Assembly (NCBI RefSeq): GCF_027913215.1 | Contig: NZ_CP115784.1 | Location: forward strand, 2,671,001 to 2,735,000 | Reading direction: 5' to 3' | Source of the DNA: Paracoccus aerodenitrificans | GTDB taxonomy: Bacteria > Pseudomonadota > Alphaproteobacteria > Rhodobacterales > Rhodobacteraceae | DNA length: 64,000 bases | Shown here: positions 17,166-26,216 of the stretch, piece by piece | How the letters are laid out: each line of letters begins with the position of its first letter | Numbering within the stretch: the first letter of the stretch is position 1 | The notes under the pieces: model-generated | The model's database searches: none | What the model was told of the DNA's origin: nothing | What the model saw: only the letters and a program-made list of their open reading frames with translations | Program-made: the position numbers and the translations under genes

Positions 17166-17441
17166 ATGACGCTGCGGCTTCGTATCTTCCTGACAGGCTT
17201 TCCGGCGCTGTTCATGGCGGCGATTGTTACGCTGGCACCGTCGCCGTCGACATCGTCTGCAGCGCAGGAATACTACAGCAGCACGCTGGCTGGCACGACG
17301 CTTTCGGATCAGGAGCAGCGGGAGCGGGCTTACAGCCTCGGGATCGTCGCGGGCACGCTGTTCTCGGGCAGTGATGTCGGAAATGTCTATGCCGGAGGAA
17401 ATATCGCGCACTGTCGGGGATTACGAATAACCGGCAGCTAG
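17166..17441 (+). CDS. Short secreted protein of unknown function, probably truncated
   Basis: 91 codons. The first 33 form a plausible signal peptide (RLRIFLTGFPALFMAAIVTL then SSAAQEYY). The mature part, STLAGTTLSDQEQRERAYSL, is hydrophilic and protein-like for about 40 residues, then loses character (HCRGLRITGS) as it approaches the IS3 remnant. The gene may have been cut by that insertion. No homologous family is recognised, and no strong RBS is visible before ATG 17166. Confidence 0.35.
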   Translation: MTLRLRIFLTGFPALFMAAIVTLAPSPSTSSAAQEYYSSTLAGTTLSDQEQRERAYSLGIVAGTLFSGSDVGNVYAGGNIAHCRGLRITGS

Positions 17442-17510
17442 GCAATCCTCTCCGTGGTTAAGGGGATGCGGAAGTAGAATTTTCTCGGCAAAATGAACGA
17501 GGAGATTCCG

Positions 17511-18604
17511 ATGAAGAAAAGCCGTTTCACCGAAGCGCAGATCATGGCCTGCTGCGCCAAGCGGAGGGCGGGATGCCCGTGCCCGAGTTGCACCGCGAGC
17601 ATGGGATCAGCAGCGCGACGTTCTATAAATGGCGGGCGAAGTATGGCGGCATGGATGTGTCCATGATGAGCCAGAGTGAGCGGTGAACGCCACCGGTTCG
17701 AGAGAACCGTGAACGGCGCTGGAGGACGAGAACCGTCGGCTGAAGCGCATGTTTGCCGATCTCAGCATGCAGGCCTATCTGCTGCGAGAAGCTCTGGGAA
17801 AAAAGTGCCGCGGTCAGCTCAGCGCCGCGAACTGGCCGAGAAGGCGGTGGCGACAAAGGGGGTCAGCATCGCGCTGGCCTGTCGCGCGTTTGGCGTCAGC
17901 GAGACCTGCTTCCGCTACAGCCCGAAGCGCGACGACGAGAACGATATGATTGCCGACCTGCTGGTCGGGCTGACCAAAGTCCACAGGACCTGGGGCTTCG
18001 GCCTGTGCTTCCTGCACCTGCGCAACGTGAAAGGGCATGGCTGGCACCACAAGCGGGTCCACCGGATCTATTGCGAACTGGAGCTGAACCTGCGGATCAA
18101 GGCGAGGCGGCGACTGAAGCGCGATAACCCGGAGGAACTGGCCGTGCCGGGAGCCCCCCAACCTCGCCTGGTCGATGGACTTCATGGCCGATCGCCTAGC
18201 CGACGGGCGGCAATTCCGGCTGCTGAACGTGCTGGACGACTTCAACCGCGAGGGCCTGGGCATTGAGGTCGATTTCTCGCTGCCCGCCGAACGGGTCGTC
18301 CGCTCCCTGAACCCGTCGTCGGGGAAACGGTCCCCCGGACCGTTTCCTGATCCTCCTCCACATTGAATGGTGCGGAAAGCCATTGGCGATCAGAATCGAC
18401 AACGGCCCCGAATATGTCAGTTCAAAGCTGACGATCTGGGCCGAGAAGCAGGGCATCGCTCTGAAATACATCCAGCCCGGAAAGCCCCAGCAGAACGCTT
18501 ACGTCGAGCGCTACAACCGGACGGTCCGGCATGAATGGCTATGGACCTACAACAACGAACGACTCAACATGGGTATGATAACGGTCACTTCAATCAGTTT
18601 CTGA
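17511..18604 (+). pseudogene. IS3-family transposase orfA/orfB, frameshifted
   Basis: orfA starts at ATG 17511 behind GAGGAG (MKKSRFTEAQIMA), loses one base, and continues in the next frame as LRQAEGGMPVPELHREHGIS, then SATFYKWRAKYGGMDVSMMS. The leucine-zipper part LEDENRRLKRMFADLSMQA and the orfB parts ([79 protein letters not shown]) lie in several frames. They give the DDE triad Asp, Asp, Glu. HEWLWTYNNERLNMG lacks the roughly 18 residues normally between HEWL and TEWLWTY, a deletion probably mediated by the repeated EWL codons. Confidence 0.8.
18323..18347. repeat. 11-bp perfect hairpin inserted in IS3 orfB
   Basis: GGAAACGGTCC (18323-18333), loop CCC, GGACCGTTTCC (18337-18347). It sits in a stretch of about 40 bases that replaces the expected QIIEWRGKPLAIR junction of orfB, so it is an insertion relative to the transposase family. 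The same 11-mer occurs once more at 53997-54007 in the tail of the IS1182 element. Confidence 0.6.
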
Positions 18605-18646
18605 AACCGCCCCCACAGCGCATCTGGCAGGGGTACTGACATGATC

Positions 18647-18719
18647 CATCCTCCCGAAAAGGATGAATCACAAATCCAGACAGCCGGAAACCCTCATGAT
18701 TCAAACTTCGGGAGGGATG
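18647..18719. repeat. 73-bp imperfect inverted repeat between IS3 remnant and FAD oxidase gene
   Basis: CATCCTCCCGAA at 18647 pairs with TTCGGGAGGGATG ending at 18719, with further imperfect matches inward (GAATCA/TGATTC). It lies just downstream of the minus-strand oxidase gene (stop at 18759) and could act as a transcription terminator for it or be a pair of transposon ends. No T-run follows on either strand. Confidence 0.4.
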
Positions 18720-18758
18720 CTTTAGCTGCAGAACCGCCGCCGTGTCCGCCGGGCGGGG

Positions 18759-20156
18759 TCAATCCGATATCAGCTTGCCGGGGTTCATCAGGCCCCCAGG
18801 GTCGATCAGGCGCTTGATGCCCTGCTGGATGGCATATTCGACATCCGACTTCTGGTCGCGCATCCGGTCGACAAAGACCGATCCGACGCCATGTTCGGCT
18901 ATGACCGAGCCGCCGAAGGACCAGATCAACTCGTCAATAGTCCGCAGGGTTTCTTGCTTCATCGTCTCGAACCCGGGCGTGGCAGGGTCGGCGAAGGCGC
19001 TGTAGTGCACATTGCCGTCCCCAACGTGGCTGACCGCGTAGGGCGTGGCGCCGGGGCAGGTCTCGGCGACCAGTGCATCGGCGCGGGCGATGAATTCGGC
19101 GATCCGGCCGACCGGGACCGAAACATCCCATTTTAGCATCGTCATGCCGGGGAAGTACTGGTGCGGCATCATCTGTTCGCGGATCTCCCACAGGTTGCGG
19201 TCCTGGGCAACCGACTGGGCAAGCACGCCGTCTGAGAATATGTCATCCTCAAGCCCAACCTCGAATAGGTCGAGCAGCATAGGCTCGACCTCGGCCGTAT
19301 CGGAAAGCCGGATCAGGACGCTCCATGGCGGAATCGTTTCGAACGGCCGACGCAGGTCAGGGTAACGCTCGAGTGCCATCGACACGCCCAACCCCGGCAG
19401 CAACTCGACTGCGCTTAGCAGGCGGCCGGCCTTGCGACGTGCTAGGATCATAAGGTCAGGCAGCCGGTTCAGGTCGGACAGGGCGACCATCATCGAGCGG
19501 TTGACCCTCGGCGCGGGATGCAGGCGGAAGACGATCCGCGTCACGATGCCGAGCGACCCTTCCGACCCGATAAATAACTGCTTGAGGTCATAGCCCGAAT
19601 TGTCCTTGGTGAGCGCACGCAACCCGTTCCATACGCGACCGTCCGGCAGCACGACCTCAAGCCCAAGCACCTGTTCCCGCGTGGTGCCGTAGCGCAGCAC
19701 GTTCAACCCACCGCCGTTTGTGCCGACCGCGCCGCCGACGGTCGCGCTGCCCCGTGCGCCCCAGTCCGGCGCGAACAGGAGGTCACGATCAAGCGCGGCC
19801 TCCTGCAGCGTCTGGATCAGGCAGCCGGCCTGCACCGTCACTGTCGCCGCCTGGGGATCGAGGGATTCGATCCGGGTCATCCGCCCGAGCGACAGCACCA
19901 CGGCCGGCAGAGTACCGGTCGGAACCGCCATTCGGCAAACATTGGTGTTGCCACCCTGGGGCACGACGGGAAGCGCTCGGTCGTGGCACATCCGCAGCAG
20001 GCGCGAGACCTCATCGGTCGAGGTCGGGCGTGCCACCATAAGGCAGGGTGCCTCGGCCTCGCCGTAAATATCAGAGGTGTAGGACCCGGCCTCGGCGGGT
20101 GGCAGGATCACGCCTTCCGGGAATTCCGACCGGAAACTCTGCAGGATTTCAGACAT
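18759..20156 (-). CDS. FAD-linked D-2-hydroxyacid dehydrogenase/oxidase (GlcD/D-lactate dehydrogenase type)
   Basis: 465 residues. The FAD_binding_4 domain has ALPVVPQGGNTNVC (residues about 61-74), GGAVGTNGGGLNVLRYG and the LGLEVVLPDGRVW strand. The C-terminal FAD-oxidase domain has the metal/substrate motif SHVGDGNVHY (about 375-384), the SVIAEHGVGSVF motif and the terminal DPGGLMNPGKL. Such flavoproteins oxidise D-lactate, glycolate, D-2-hydroxyglutarate or aryl 2-hydroxyacids to 2-oxoacids, passing electrons to the respiratory chain. A palindrome related to the putative HpaR sites lies 114 bases upstream, so I infer a role feeding the ThDP decarboxylase at 28700, for example aryl-lactate to arylpyruvate. 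Confidence 0.88.
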   Translation of the reverse strand: MSEILQSFRSEFPEGVILPPAEAGSYTSDIYGEAEAPCLMVARPTSTDEVSRLLRMCHDRALPVVPQGGNTNVCRMAVPTGTLPAVVLSLGRMTRIESLDPQAATVTVQAGCLIQTLQEAALDRDLLFAPDWGARGSATVGGAVGTNGGGLNVLRYGTTREQVLGLEVVLPDGRVWNGLRALTKDNSGYDLKQLFIGSEGSLGIVTRIVFRLHPAPRVNRSMMVALSDLNRLPDLMILARRKAGRLLSAVELLPGLGVSMALERYPDLRRPFETIPPWSVLIRLSDTAEVEPMLLDLFEVGLEDDIFSDGVLAQSVAQDRNLWEIREQMMPHQYFPGMTMLKWDVSVPVGRIAEFIARADALVAETCPGATPYAVSHVGDGNVHYSAFADPATPGFETMKQETLRTIDELIWSFGGSVIAEHGVGSVFVDRMRDQKSDVEYAIQQGIKRLIDPGGLMNPGKLISD

Positions 20157-20265
20157 ATCGACGGGTCTCCTCCGAATTGCACGGCTCGGGCGGGCAGATT
20201 GCCGAGCGCCAGTCGGCGATAGCTTTCATGGAAATACATTCTAGCATTTTACCCTCGGCGGCAAT

Positions 20266-20285
20266 ATAATTAACGTGTTTATTAT
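20266..20285. promoter_or_regulatory. Candidate HpaR-type operator upstream of FAD oxidase
   Basis: ATAATTAACGTGTTTATTAT matches its own reverse complement at 16 of 20 positions. The core TTAACGTGTTTA (20270-20281) differs by one base from the TTAACATGTTTA of the two operon promoters at 20893 and 23957. It is 114 bases before the minus-strand gene starting at 20156. Confidence 0.5.
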
Positions 20286-20871
20286 ATCCATAGGAGGACG
20301 CAAAGGAGGATCAGCCCGATAGAACCAACACCGGCATCGACACGACCGACCAGATCGCCGGATTGGCTTGGATGTCAGCGCTAGAGTCCAGCTGACCATT
20401 TCAAACGCATCTGGCCGTACCTGCAAGCTACAGGAGTAGTTGAGCCAATGGGTAGTCACCGACATCACCGCGGCGCCCGCGTTGCTGGCATTACCAAGTT
20501 GTTTTGTCGAGACTGATCGTCCCGACAGCAATCAAATCATGCCGTCGTTTCGTGGGCATAGTCGCTCGATAGCTTGAAAGCACCTGAATATCTTAACAGA
20601 CAGAATGGCGAATCGATAGTGCTGTGGGCAAGGCGCTGAAGCATCCGTACGTATAGCCAGATGGGATCGGAGGCTTGTAGGATAGCGGACGAACTGGTGG
20701 TCTTCCTCTTGACTGGCGGCTCGTTGAAACTGGCTCTCTGTGCGTCTCTATCTGAAATCATTCATAGATTCTTGATCCTCCTCTCCTTGTATGCATATCC
20801 AGGCAAGCTTGCACGGCAACGCCAGGCCCGGATGCTTTTTGAGTACTTTCGCGACAATTTTTCTTTCCTGT

Positions 20872-20904
20872 TTGACAGACCTTAAAAATTAGTTAACATG
20901 TTTA
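20872..20904 (+). promoter_or_regulatory. TAXI operon promoter with overlapping palindrome
   Basis: TTGACA (20872-20877) is followed by the palindromic 12-mer TTAACATGTTTA (20893-20904), which covers the expected -10 position. The TAXI gene begins at 20939. Identical 12-mers in this position and at 23957-23968 suggest repression by one regulator, probably HpaR. Confidence 0.6.
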
Positions 20905-20938
20905 TTGAATGGGACATATAGCTTAGGGAGGGCTACCC

Positions 20939-21931
20939 TTGAAATTCAGTTATTTGGCAGCCGCGTCGATCTTTGCCGTGATCGGAGCTCAACAACCTGC
21001 TCAAGCAGAGCTTAACAATATCACGATCGGTACGAACCCGTCAGGGTCATCATTCTTCGTGATCGGCAGCGGATTTGCGAAGCTATTTCAGGAAACACTG
21101 GGGATCAGATCAACGGCGCAGCCGTTTGCAGGTTCGTCGGTTTATCTGCCCGCCATCGAAGTGGGTGACATGACGCTGGGTCTGGCGTCTACGGTAGATT
21201 CGAGCCTCGCCTATACCGGAAGCAGCGACTATCCACAGGAGCTTACAAGACTTCGCGCAATCGCGAGCGTGTGGAACATTCCCTACGCTTTCATCACTCA
21301 AGCCAACTCAGGGATCATCACTGCTGATGATCTTGCCGGAAAGCGCATAATGGGCGACATGCCGGCATCTCAGGCACTGACCGAAATCAATAAAGCGATT
21401 GTCCAATCTGGCGGCTTGGGTCTCGAAGAGGTCGATTTCATGAGCAGCGGCGGCCTGATGGATGGGATCAGCGCTGTGGTTGAAGGGCGTGCAGATGCAG
21501 CCCCTGTTGCAACCTCAATGCCCGTCCTGCTGGAATCTCAGGCGTCGGTGTCGGGCGGACTAAGGATCGTTGCGAATGGCAGTCAAGGAAGCGACGAATT
21601 CTTTAGAACAGCAGTTGTCGGAGTAGGCGGAAACGTCGCGAAAGAGGACCCACAGCGGCCCTTCATAATCGGCGACACCGATATTGTTTCTTACGATACG
21701 TTGCTCGTAGCAAGCTCCGAAATGTCTGAAGAAGATGCGTATCTTCTTGCAAAAACACTCTATGAAAACTGGGGTAAGTTGCAGGAGAGTATGGGACAGC
21801 TTCGCAGCATCGACCAGAATGAAATTGCGTTGAGCTCTTCATCGATACCGTATCATCCGGGCGCAATCCGCTTCTACAAAGAGGTGGGTGTATGGACGGA
21901 TGCTCATGAAGAAAACCAGAGCAAATTCTGA
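20939..21931 (+). CDS. TAXI-family TRAP transporter substrate-binding protein
   Basis: 330 residues starting with TTG at 20939 behind GGGAGGG; no ATG is suitably placed. The signal peptide ends AQAELNN (about residue 23). TAXI features are ITIGTNPSGSSFFVIGSGFA near the N-terminus, the LASTVDSSLAYTGS region, DDLAGKRIMGDMPAS and the late SSSSIPYHPGAIRFYKE segment, which is the PxHPGAxxYYxE signature. It captures the substrate in the periplasm for the fused permease downstream. The base composition is visibly more AT-rich than in the 8-15 kb module. Confidence 0.9.
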   Translation: MKFSYLAAASIFAVIGAQQPAQAELNNITIGTNPSGSSFFVIGSGFAKLFQETLGIRSTAQPFAGSSVYLPAIEVGDMTLGLASTVDSSLAYTGSSDYPQELTRLRAIASVWNIPYAFITQANSGIITADDLAGKRIMGDMPASQALTEINKAIVQSGGLGLEEVDFMSSGGLMDGISAVVEGRADAAPVATSMPVLLESQASVSGGLRIVANGSQGSDEFFRTAVVGVGGNVAKEDPQRPFIIGDTDIVSYDTLLVASSEMSEEDAYLLAKTLYENWGKLQESMGQLRSIDQNEIALSSSSIPYHPGAIRFYKEVGVWTDAHEENQSKF

Positions 21932-22018
21932 TCTGTATCAATGGGTGATTGCTTTCGGACGGTTGTTCGGAAGCAATCCGAGGATGCAGCAAACTCGCTT
22001 CTCAAGGAGCAGCCAGCT

Positions 22019-23914
22019 ATGGATCGCATCAAAGACGTCATACTGACGTCGTGCCTTATTTTGTGCCCGGTTATCGGTGTATTATGGGCGCTTAATGTTC
22101 CACAAATGTTCGGCATGGGCCTTGTCACGCAGCAGGTCGTGGCAATCATGCTTGGAATAGCAGTATGTGCCGGACTTCTGTCTCACCCCTACTTCAAGCG
22201 CTACATCTGGATCGACGTAATCATCGCGATCATCGCCGCATTTTGTTGGTTCTGGTACGCGTGGAACTTTAGAGAGTGGATGGTCACGATGGCCTTCCGT
22301 ACACCAGATATGTGGATACCCGGTGCCATCGCATTGGTTTCGCTGGCTGAAGGCCTTCGGAAGACGATGGGGCTAATCATCGCAGCCCTGGTGTGGGTCA
22401 TCGCTGCCTACGGCTTTTTCGGAGACATGGTTCCCGGCATGCTGCAGGCCTCGGTTTTCGCGCCGACACGCACGATCATGTATCTTTATGCGGACAGCAA
22501 CGGTGTTCCTGGCCTGGTCATTACGGTCATTGTAACGCTTGTGCTGCCGTTCATGGTCTTCGGTAAAGTACTTGAGATCGCAAACGGAATGACCTTTTTC
22601 AACAACCTCGCGCTCTCAGCCGTCGGCCATCGTCGCGGTGGACCGGCCAAGGTCGCTATTGTTGCATCCGGATTTTTTGGGACCATGTCGGGTTCTACAG
22701 TTGCGAACATCATGTCGACGGGGATCTTCACGATTCCGATGATGATCCGGACCGGTATGACGCGGGTTCAGGCGGCTGCTATTGAGGCTGTTGCTTCGAA
22801 CGGTGGCCAGATTGCCCCGCCGATCATGGGAGCTACCGCCTTCATCATGGCCGAGATGTTGCAGGTGCCGTATTCAGACATCGTTAAAGCCGCAACCATT
22901 CCTGCCATTCTCTATTTTTTAACTTTGTTTTTCAAAGTCGATGCACTGGCGACCGCAAACGGACTTCAAGGTCTGGGTCGATCAGAAATCCCTTCCTTTC
23001 GTGAAACACTTAAAGGTGGATGGGAGATACTAATTTCCATCGGGGTTTTGCTATATCTCTTGTTCGCTACGGGATTTAACCCCGGACTTTGCGCTTTGAT
23101 TTCCTCTGGCATGATGCTCGTGGTCTATGCGATCAAGATTCGTTTCAAGTTTGATGTACCCGTACTGATCTCGGCAATGATTTCACTCGGACGAGAGCTT
23201 GCTCCGCTTCTGCTAATTGGTGGGGCCGCAGGTGTCATTATCGGCCTGATGAACTCGACGGGTTTTGCGTTTCAACTTTCCCTGGCGCTGACTCACATGG
23301 CAAGTGCATACGGCATTTTCGCACTGCTTCTGCTTTCGGCGCTTGTCGCAATTATCCTCGGTATGGGTATGCCGACGGCCGCTGTCTATATCGTCCTTGT
23401 CACGGTTGTTGCACCGACGATGATCGAGCTCGGCGTTGCACCCATGGCGGCGCATATGTTCCTTCTCTATTTCGGCCTGATGAGCATGGTTACGCCACCG
23501 ATCGCGATCGGCAGTATCGTCGCGGCACGGTTGGCCGAAGCGAATATGTGGTCCACAGGCTTTCTGGGTTTGCGGATTGGGATTGTCGCTTACGTCCTGC
23601 CATTTGTCTGGGCCTTCAATCCTGCGCTTCTCCTGGATGGCAGCATGCTTGAAGTTGCTATCGTGGCATCTAACGCTCTAGCGGGCTCTTATCTACTCAA
23701 ACTGTCGATGTTGCCATCGCCCATCATCGGCGTGCCAAGCTGGCTTTATGGCAAACTCATCATGGTTTTGGGATTGGCCGTCATGTCAGCCACTGCAATT
23801 TTCGGTTCTGCCAGTATCGCGGCCGTTGCGGCTACCATCGCCGCGATCCTATTGGCGATGATAATTTCAAAGCAGACAAGCCAGATACGACAGAAAGCCT
23901 CGACAGAAACCTGA
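22019..23914 (+). CDS. TRAP transporter fused permease (4TM/12TM, DctQM fusion)
   Basis: 631 residues from ATG 22019, chosen because AAGGAG (22004-22009) precedes it; ATG 21941 overlaps no RBS and would add a non-hydrophobic leader. The N-terminal about 150 residues form four helices equivalent to DctQ; the rest is the 12-helix DctM part. Characteristic stretches are FFGTMSGSTVANIMSTGIFT, SNGGQIAPPIMGATAFIMAE, LGMGMPTAAVYIVLV and MVTPPIAIGSIVAARLA. TAXI-type TRAP systems always use such fused permeases. It starts 87 bases after the binding-protein stop, in one operon. Confidence 0.93.
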   Translation: MDRIKDVILTSCLILCPVIGVLWALNVPQMFGMGLVTQQVVAIMLGIAVCAGLLSHPYFKRYIWIDVIIAIIAAFCWFWYAWNFREWMVTMAFRTPDMWIPGAIALVSLAEGLRKTMGLIIAALVWVIAAYGFFGDMVPGMLQASVFAPTRTIMYLYADSNGVPGLVITVIVTLVLPFMVFGKVLEIANGMTFFNNLALSAVGHRRGGPAKVAIVASGFFGTMSGSTVANIMSTGIFTIPMMIRTGMTRVQAAAIEAVASNGGQIAPPIMGATAFIMAEMLQVPYSDIVKAATIPAILYFLTLFFKVDALATANGLQGLGRSEIPSFRETLKGGWEILISIGVLLYLLFATGFNPGLCALISSGMMLVVYAIKIRFKFDVPVLISAMISLGRELAPLLLIGGAAGVIIGLMNSTGFAFQLSLALTHMASAYGIFALLLLSALVAIILGMGMPTAAVYIVLVTVVAPTMIELGVAPMAAHMFLLYFGLMSMVTPPIAIGSIVAARLAEANMWSTGFLGLRIGIVAYVLPFVWAFNPALLLDGSMLEVAIVASNALAGSYLLKLSMLPSPIIGVPSWLYGKLIMVLGLAVMSATAIFGSASIAAVAATIAAILLAMIISKQTSQIRQKASTET

Positions 23915-23942
23915 ATCGTTGTGTCAACGAGTTGCTGTCTCA

Positions 23943-23968
23943 TTGACACAAACAAGTAAACATGTTAA
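23943..23968 (+). promoter_or_regulatory. Promoter and palindromic operator of the dioxygenase operon
   Basis: TTGACA (23943-23948) followed by TAAACATGTTAA (23957-23968), the exact reverse complement of the TAXI-promoter 12-mer. It lies 44 bases upstream of the Rieske oxygenase gene, in the gap after the TRAP permease, so the oxygenase operon has its own regulated start. Confidence 0.6.
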
Positions 23969-24012
23969 CTTTATATGGCTAGATAAAATCAAGCTGTCGG
24001 AGGAGAATCGCG

Positions 24013-25386
24013 ATGTCCCATATGCAAAAGGCCGCTAACTATGTTGATTGGCGCCGGGGTCAGATCAGCCGTGAAATTTATGTCAGTGAGGAAGTCTATC
24101 GCCGCGAGCTGGAGACGCTGTTTACTCGTGCTTGGTTGTTCGTCGGACACGAATCTCAGATCCCAAATCCCGGCGATTTCTTTACGTCGCGCATGGGGGA
24201 AGAGTCGGTAATTCTGGTCCGCGACAAGGCTGGTGAGATTCATGTTTTCCTCAACAGCTGCCGTCATCGCGGCATGAAGGTCTGCCGATATGAATCTGGC
24301 AATACATCGCTATTTACATGTCCGTACCACTCGTGGACTTATACAACAGATGGACGCATCCGAGGGATCCCGCTTTATAAAGCGCTTTACGATGGGAACC
24401 TTGACCGGGATGAGTGGTCGCTGATCGAAGTTGCCAAGCTTCATAACTACAAGGGAACGATCTGGGCAACATGGGATCCGGAAGCGCCAGACTTCATGAC
24501 GTATCTGGGCGATGTAAAGGTTCACCTTGATCAGGCTCTGGATTGCCGAGACGGCCGCCCCGGCGGATCCGAGGTGATTGGTGTGCATAAATGGATTTTC
24601 CCGGCAAACTGGAAGTTCGCTGCAGAGAACTTCCTGGGCGACACCTATCATAATCCAAGCCATCGGTCTGTCGATATGATCGGGATTGGCCCCTCGGCAC
24701 TGGAGGGAGTGAAAGGTCGCCGTGACAACGAGTTGGAACAGGCTCAGCATGTATGGTGCAGCTTTCCCGCTGGACATGGAGTGCACTCGGCTGTTCAGCC
24801 GGAAGGCTATGAATTCGTTGATGCCTTCAAAAATGACCCGGAAATCGCCGATTACTTCCGTCATTGTCATGAGGAACGTAAGCGTCGGTTAGGCGAGCAG
24901 GCCCGGTTCTTGCCTTTCGTCGGTACTATCTTCCCGAACACGTCCTATCACGGGCGTCAGCCCCGCAGTCTCTGCACATGGCACCCCCACAGCGCGAATG
25001 AAACGGAAGGTTGGCGCTTCTTCCTAGTGGACGCTGATGCTCCGGCAAAGATCAAAGATTTTCTGCGCGGCTACTACATGCGTTATTCAGGTCCTGCAGG
25101 CATGACCGAACAGGATGACATGGAAAACTGGCTCTACGCGACCAATGCGTCTATGGGCACCATCGCGCGACGCCACAACTTCAACTACTCCCAGTCCATG
25201 GGCTCTAGTCAGTTGAATCCGATTGTTAACGGGATCGAGGTTAGGGGCGATGTTTCGCAGCAGGTGACCGAACACATGGCCGTGGGCTTCTATCGCCGTT
25301 GGGCAGATCACCTGGATATGCAGCCTTGGGACGTGTTGCTAGGTGGTGATGACGAGCGATTTGTCGAAACTATGGCTGCGCAATGA
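24013..25386 (+). CDS. Rieske aromatic-ring-hydroxylating dioxygenase, alpha subunit
   Basis: 457 residues. The Rieske [2Fe-2S] ligands are C83-x-H85 in NSCRHRGMKVC and C103-x2-H106 in FTCPYHSW. The catalytic domain has the mononuclear-iron motif AENFLGDTYHNPSHRS, with D210, H213 and H217; the two histidines are separated by three residues, one fewer than in naphthalene dioxygenase, though related sequences with this spacing may exist. The third ligand is probably an acidic residue in the C-terminal DDMENWLYATNAS helix region. Partners are the beta subunit (26217), ferredoxin (31909) and reductase (27439). It should add O2 to an aromatic ring; the substrate is inferred to be an arylacetate or its precursor. 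Confidence 0.93.
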   Translation: MSHMQKAANYVDWRRGQISREIYVSEEVYRRELETLFTRAWLFVGHESQIPNPGDFFTSRMGEESVILVRDKAGEIHVFLNSCRHRGMKVCRYESGNTSLFTCPYHSWTYTTDGRIRGIPLYKALYDGNLDRDEWSLIEVAKLHNYKGTIWATWDPEAPDFMTYLGDVKVHLDQALDCRDGRPGGSEVIGVHKWIFPANWKFAAENFLGDTYHNPSHRSVDMIGIGPSALEGVKGRRDNELEQAQHVWCSFPAGHGVHSAVQPEGYEFVDAFKNDPEIADYFRHCHEERKRRLGEQARFLPFVGTIFPNTSYHGRQPRSLCTWHPHSANETEGWRFFLVDADAPAKIKDFLRGYYMRYSGPAGMTEQDDMENWLYATNASMGTIARRHNFNYSQSMGSSQLNPIVNGIEVRGDVSQQVTEHMAVGFYRRWADHLDMQPWDVLLGGDDERFVETMAAQ

Positions 25387-26201
25387 ATACGGCGGGAGAA
25401 AAGCCGGAAAAAACCGTAATCGTGTCGGGAGCCACTTTCGGGATCGGCCATGAGATGGCTCTCTATCTGGCGCGTTCAGGTTTCCGTGTGGTGGGTTTTG
25501 GCCTTGAAAAAGCGCCTGTTTCCAGCGTGGCCGAAGCCTCTGTTGCGGATCTGAATTCGGCGGTCAAAGCCGAAGGTCTGAGCGCAGAGTTTGTTGCGGG
25601 GGATGTAACGAGCGAATCCGATGTTGAGCGTGCCGTCTCGAAGGCGCTGGAATATGGCGATGGAATCTTTGGTTTGGTGAACAATGCTGCCATCGGACCT
25701 TTGGGTACCATTCTCGATACCCAGCCGGACCTATTCATGCGTATTATGGAGGTAAACCTAAAAGGATCGTATCTTATGGCGCGGGCCGTTATTCCTCATA
25801 TGAGGGAGCGTGGCGGGGGACGCATCGTAAATATCGGGTCCGGTGCGGGTTGGGGGAAGCCCAATATGGCGGCCTATTCAACCAGTAAAGGTGGTCTCGT
25901 TGCGCTATCCAAGGCTATGGCTCTGGATCATTTTGCTGACGGGGTCGCCGTCAACACCGTGATCCCTGGAGGCGGCGGCATCATTTCGGGCATGAGTCTT
26001 GGGCGGGTCGCAGGCGATCAGGAAAAACTACAGTCCAAAGCAATCGGTACTGTCGCAGGACGCATCATGAACGGTTCTGACATGGCTGGGGCAGTCCGCT
26101 TTTTGTTGTCAGAAGAAGCCGCAGCCATCTCGGGCACAATCATTGATGTAGGATGTTTCGCGCATCAGGGGTCGTCGACACCACTGCCGAGACGTGCATG
26201 A
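25383..26201 (+). CDS. Short-chain dehydrogenase/reductase, probable cis-dihydrodiol dehydrogenase
   Basis: 272 residues; ATG overlaps the oxygenase stop (ATGA). Rossmann motif is SGATFGIGHEMA (TGxxxGIG variant, residues about 15-26), then LVNNAAIGP (NNAG variant), catalytic Ser in NIGSGAG, and Y-x3-K in AAYSTSKGGLVALS. Its C-terminal GTIIDVGCFAHQG is standard for the classical SDR fold. Placed between the alpha and beta oxygenase genes, it most likely rearomatises the cis-dihydrodiol product to a catechol with NAD+. Residue use does not identify the ring substrate. Confidence 0.88.
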   Translation: MNTAGEKPEKTVIVSGATFGIGHEMALYLARSGFRVVGFGLEKAPVSSVAEASVADLNSAVKAEGLSAEFVAGDVTSESDVERAVSKALEYGDGIFGLVNNAAIGPLGTILDTQPDLFMRIMEVNLKGSYLMARAVIPHMRERGGGRIVNIGSGAGWGKPNMAAYSTSKGGLVALSKAMALDHFADGVAVNTVIPGGGGIISGMSLGRVAGDQEKLQSKAIGTVAGRIMNGSDMAGAVRFLLSEEAAAISGTIIDVGCFAHQGSSTPLPRRA

Positions 26202-26216
26202 CAAGGAGGAAGCAAG

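Larger units (their letters stand above)
17455..18604 (+). mobile_element. Decayed IS3-family element
   Basis: Remnant containing degenerate orfA and orfB reading frames of an IS3-type transposase. Exact ends and target repeats were not found. It carries at least two frameshifts, an inserted palindrome at 18323-18347 and an internal deletion near the 3' end, so it is inactive. Confidence 0.75.
20157..20938. other. 782-bp divergent intergenic region
   Basis: No convincing gene. Open frames on both strands (20241-20531 minus, 20661-20885 plus) have no RBS, odd composition and no family features. The region holds two related palindromes (20270-20281 and 20893-20904), a TTGACA at 20872-20877 for the TAXI operon, and otherwise unremarkable sequence. 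Confidence 0.6.

Noticed and set aside
20241..20531. 96-codon minus-strand open frame in the 20.2-20.9 kb gap
   Set aside because: It begins in the AT-rich palindrome region, lacks an RBS and has no recognisable fold or composition.
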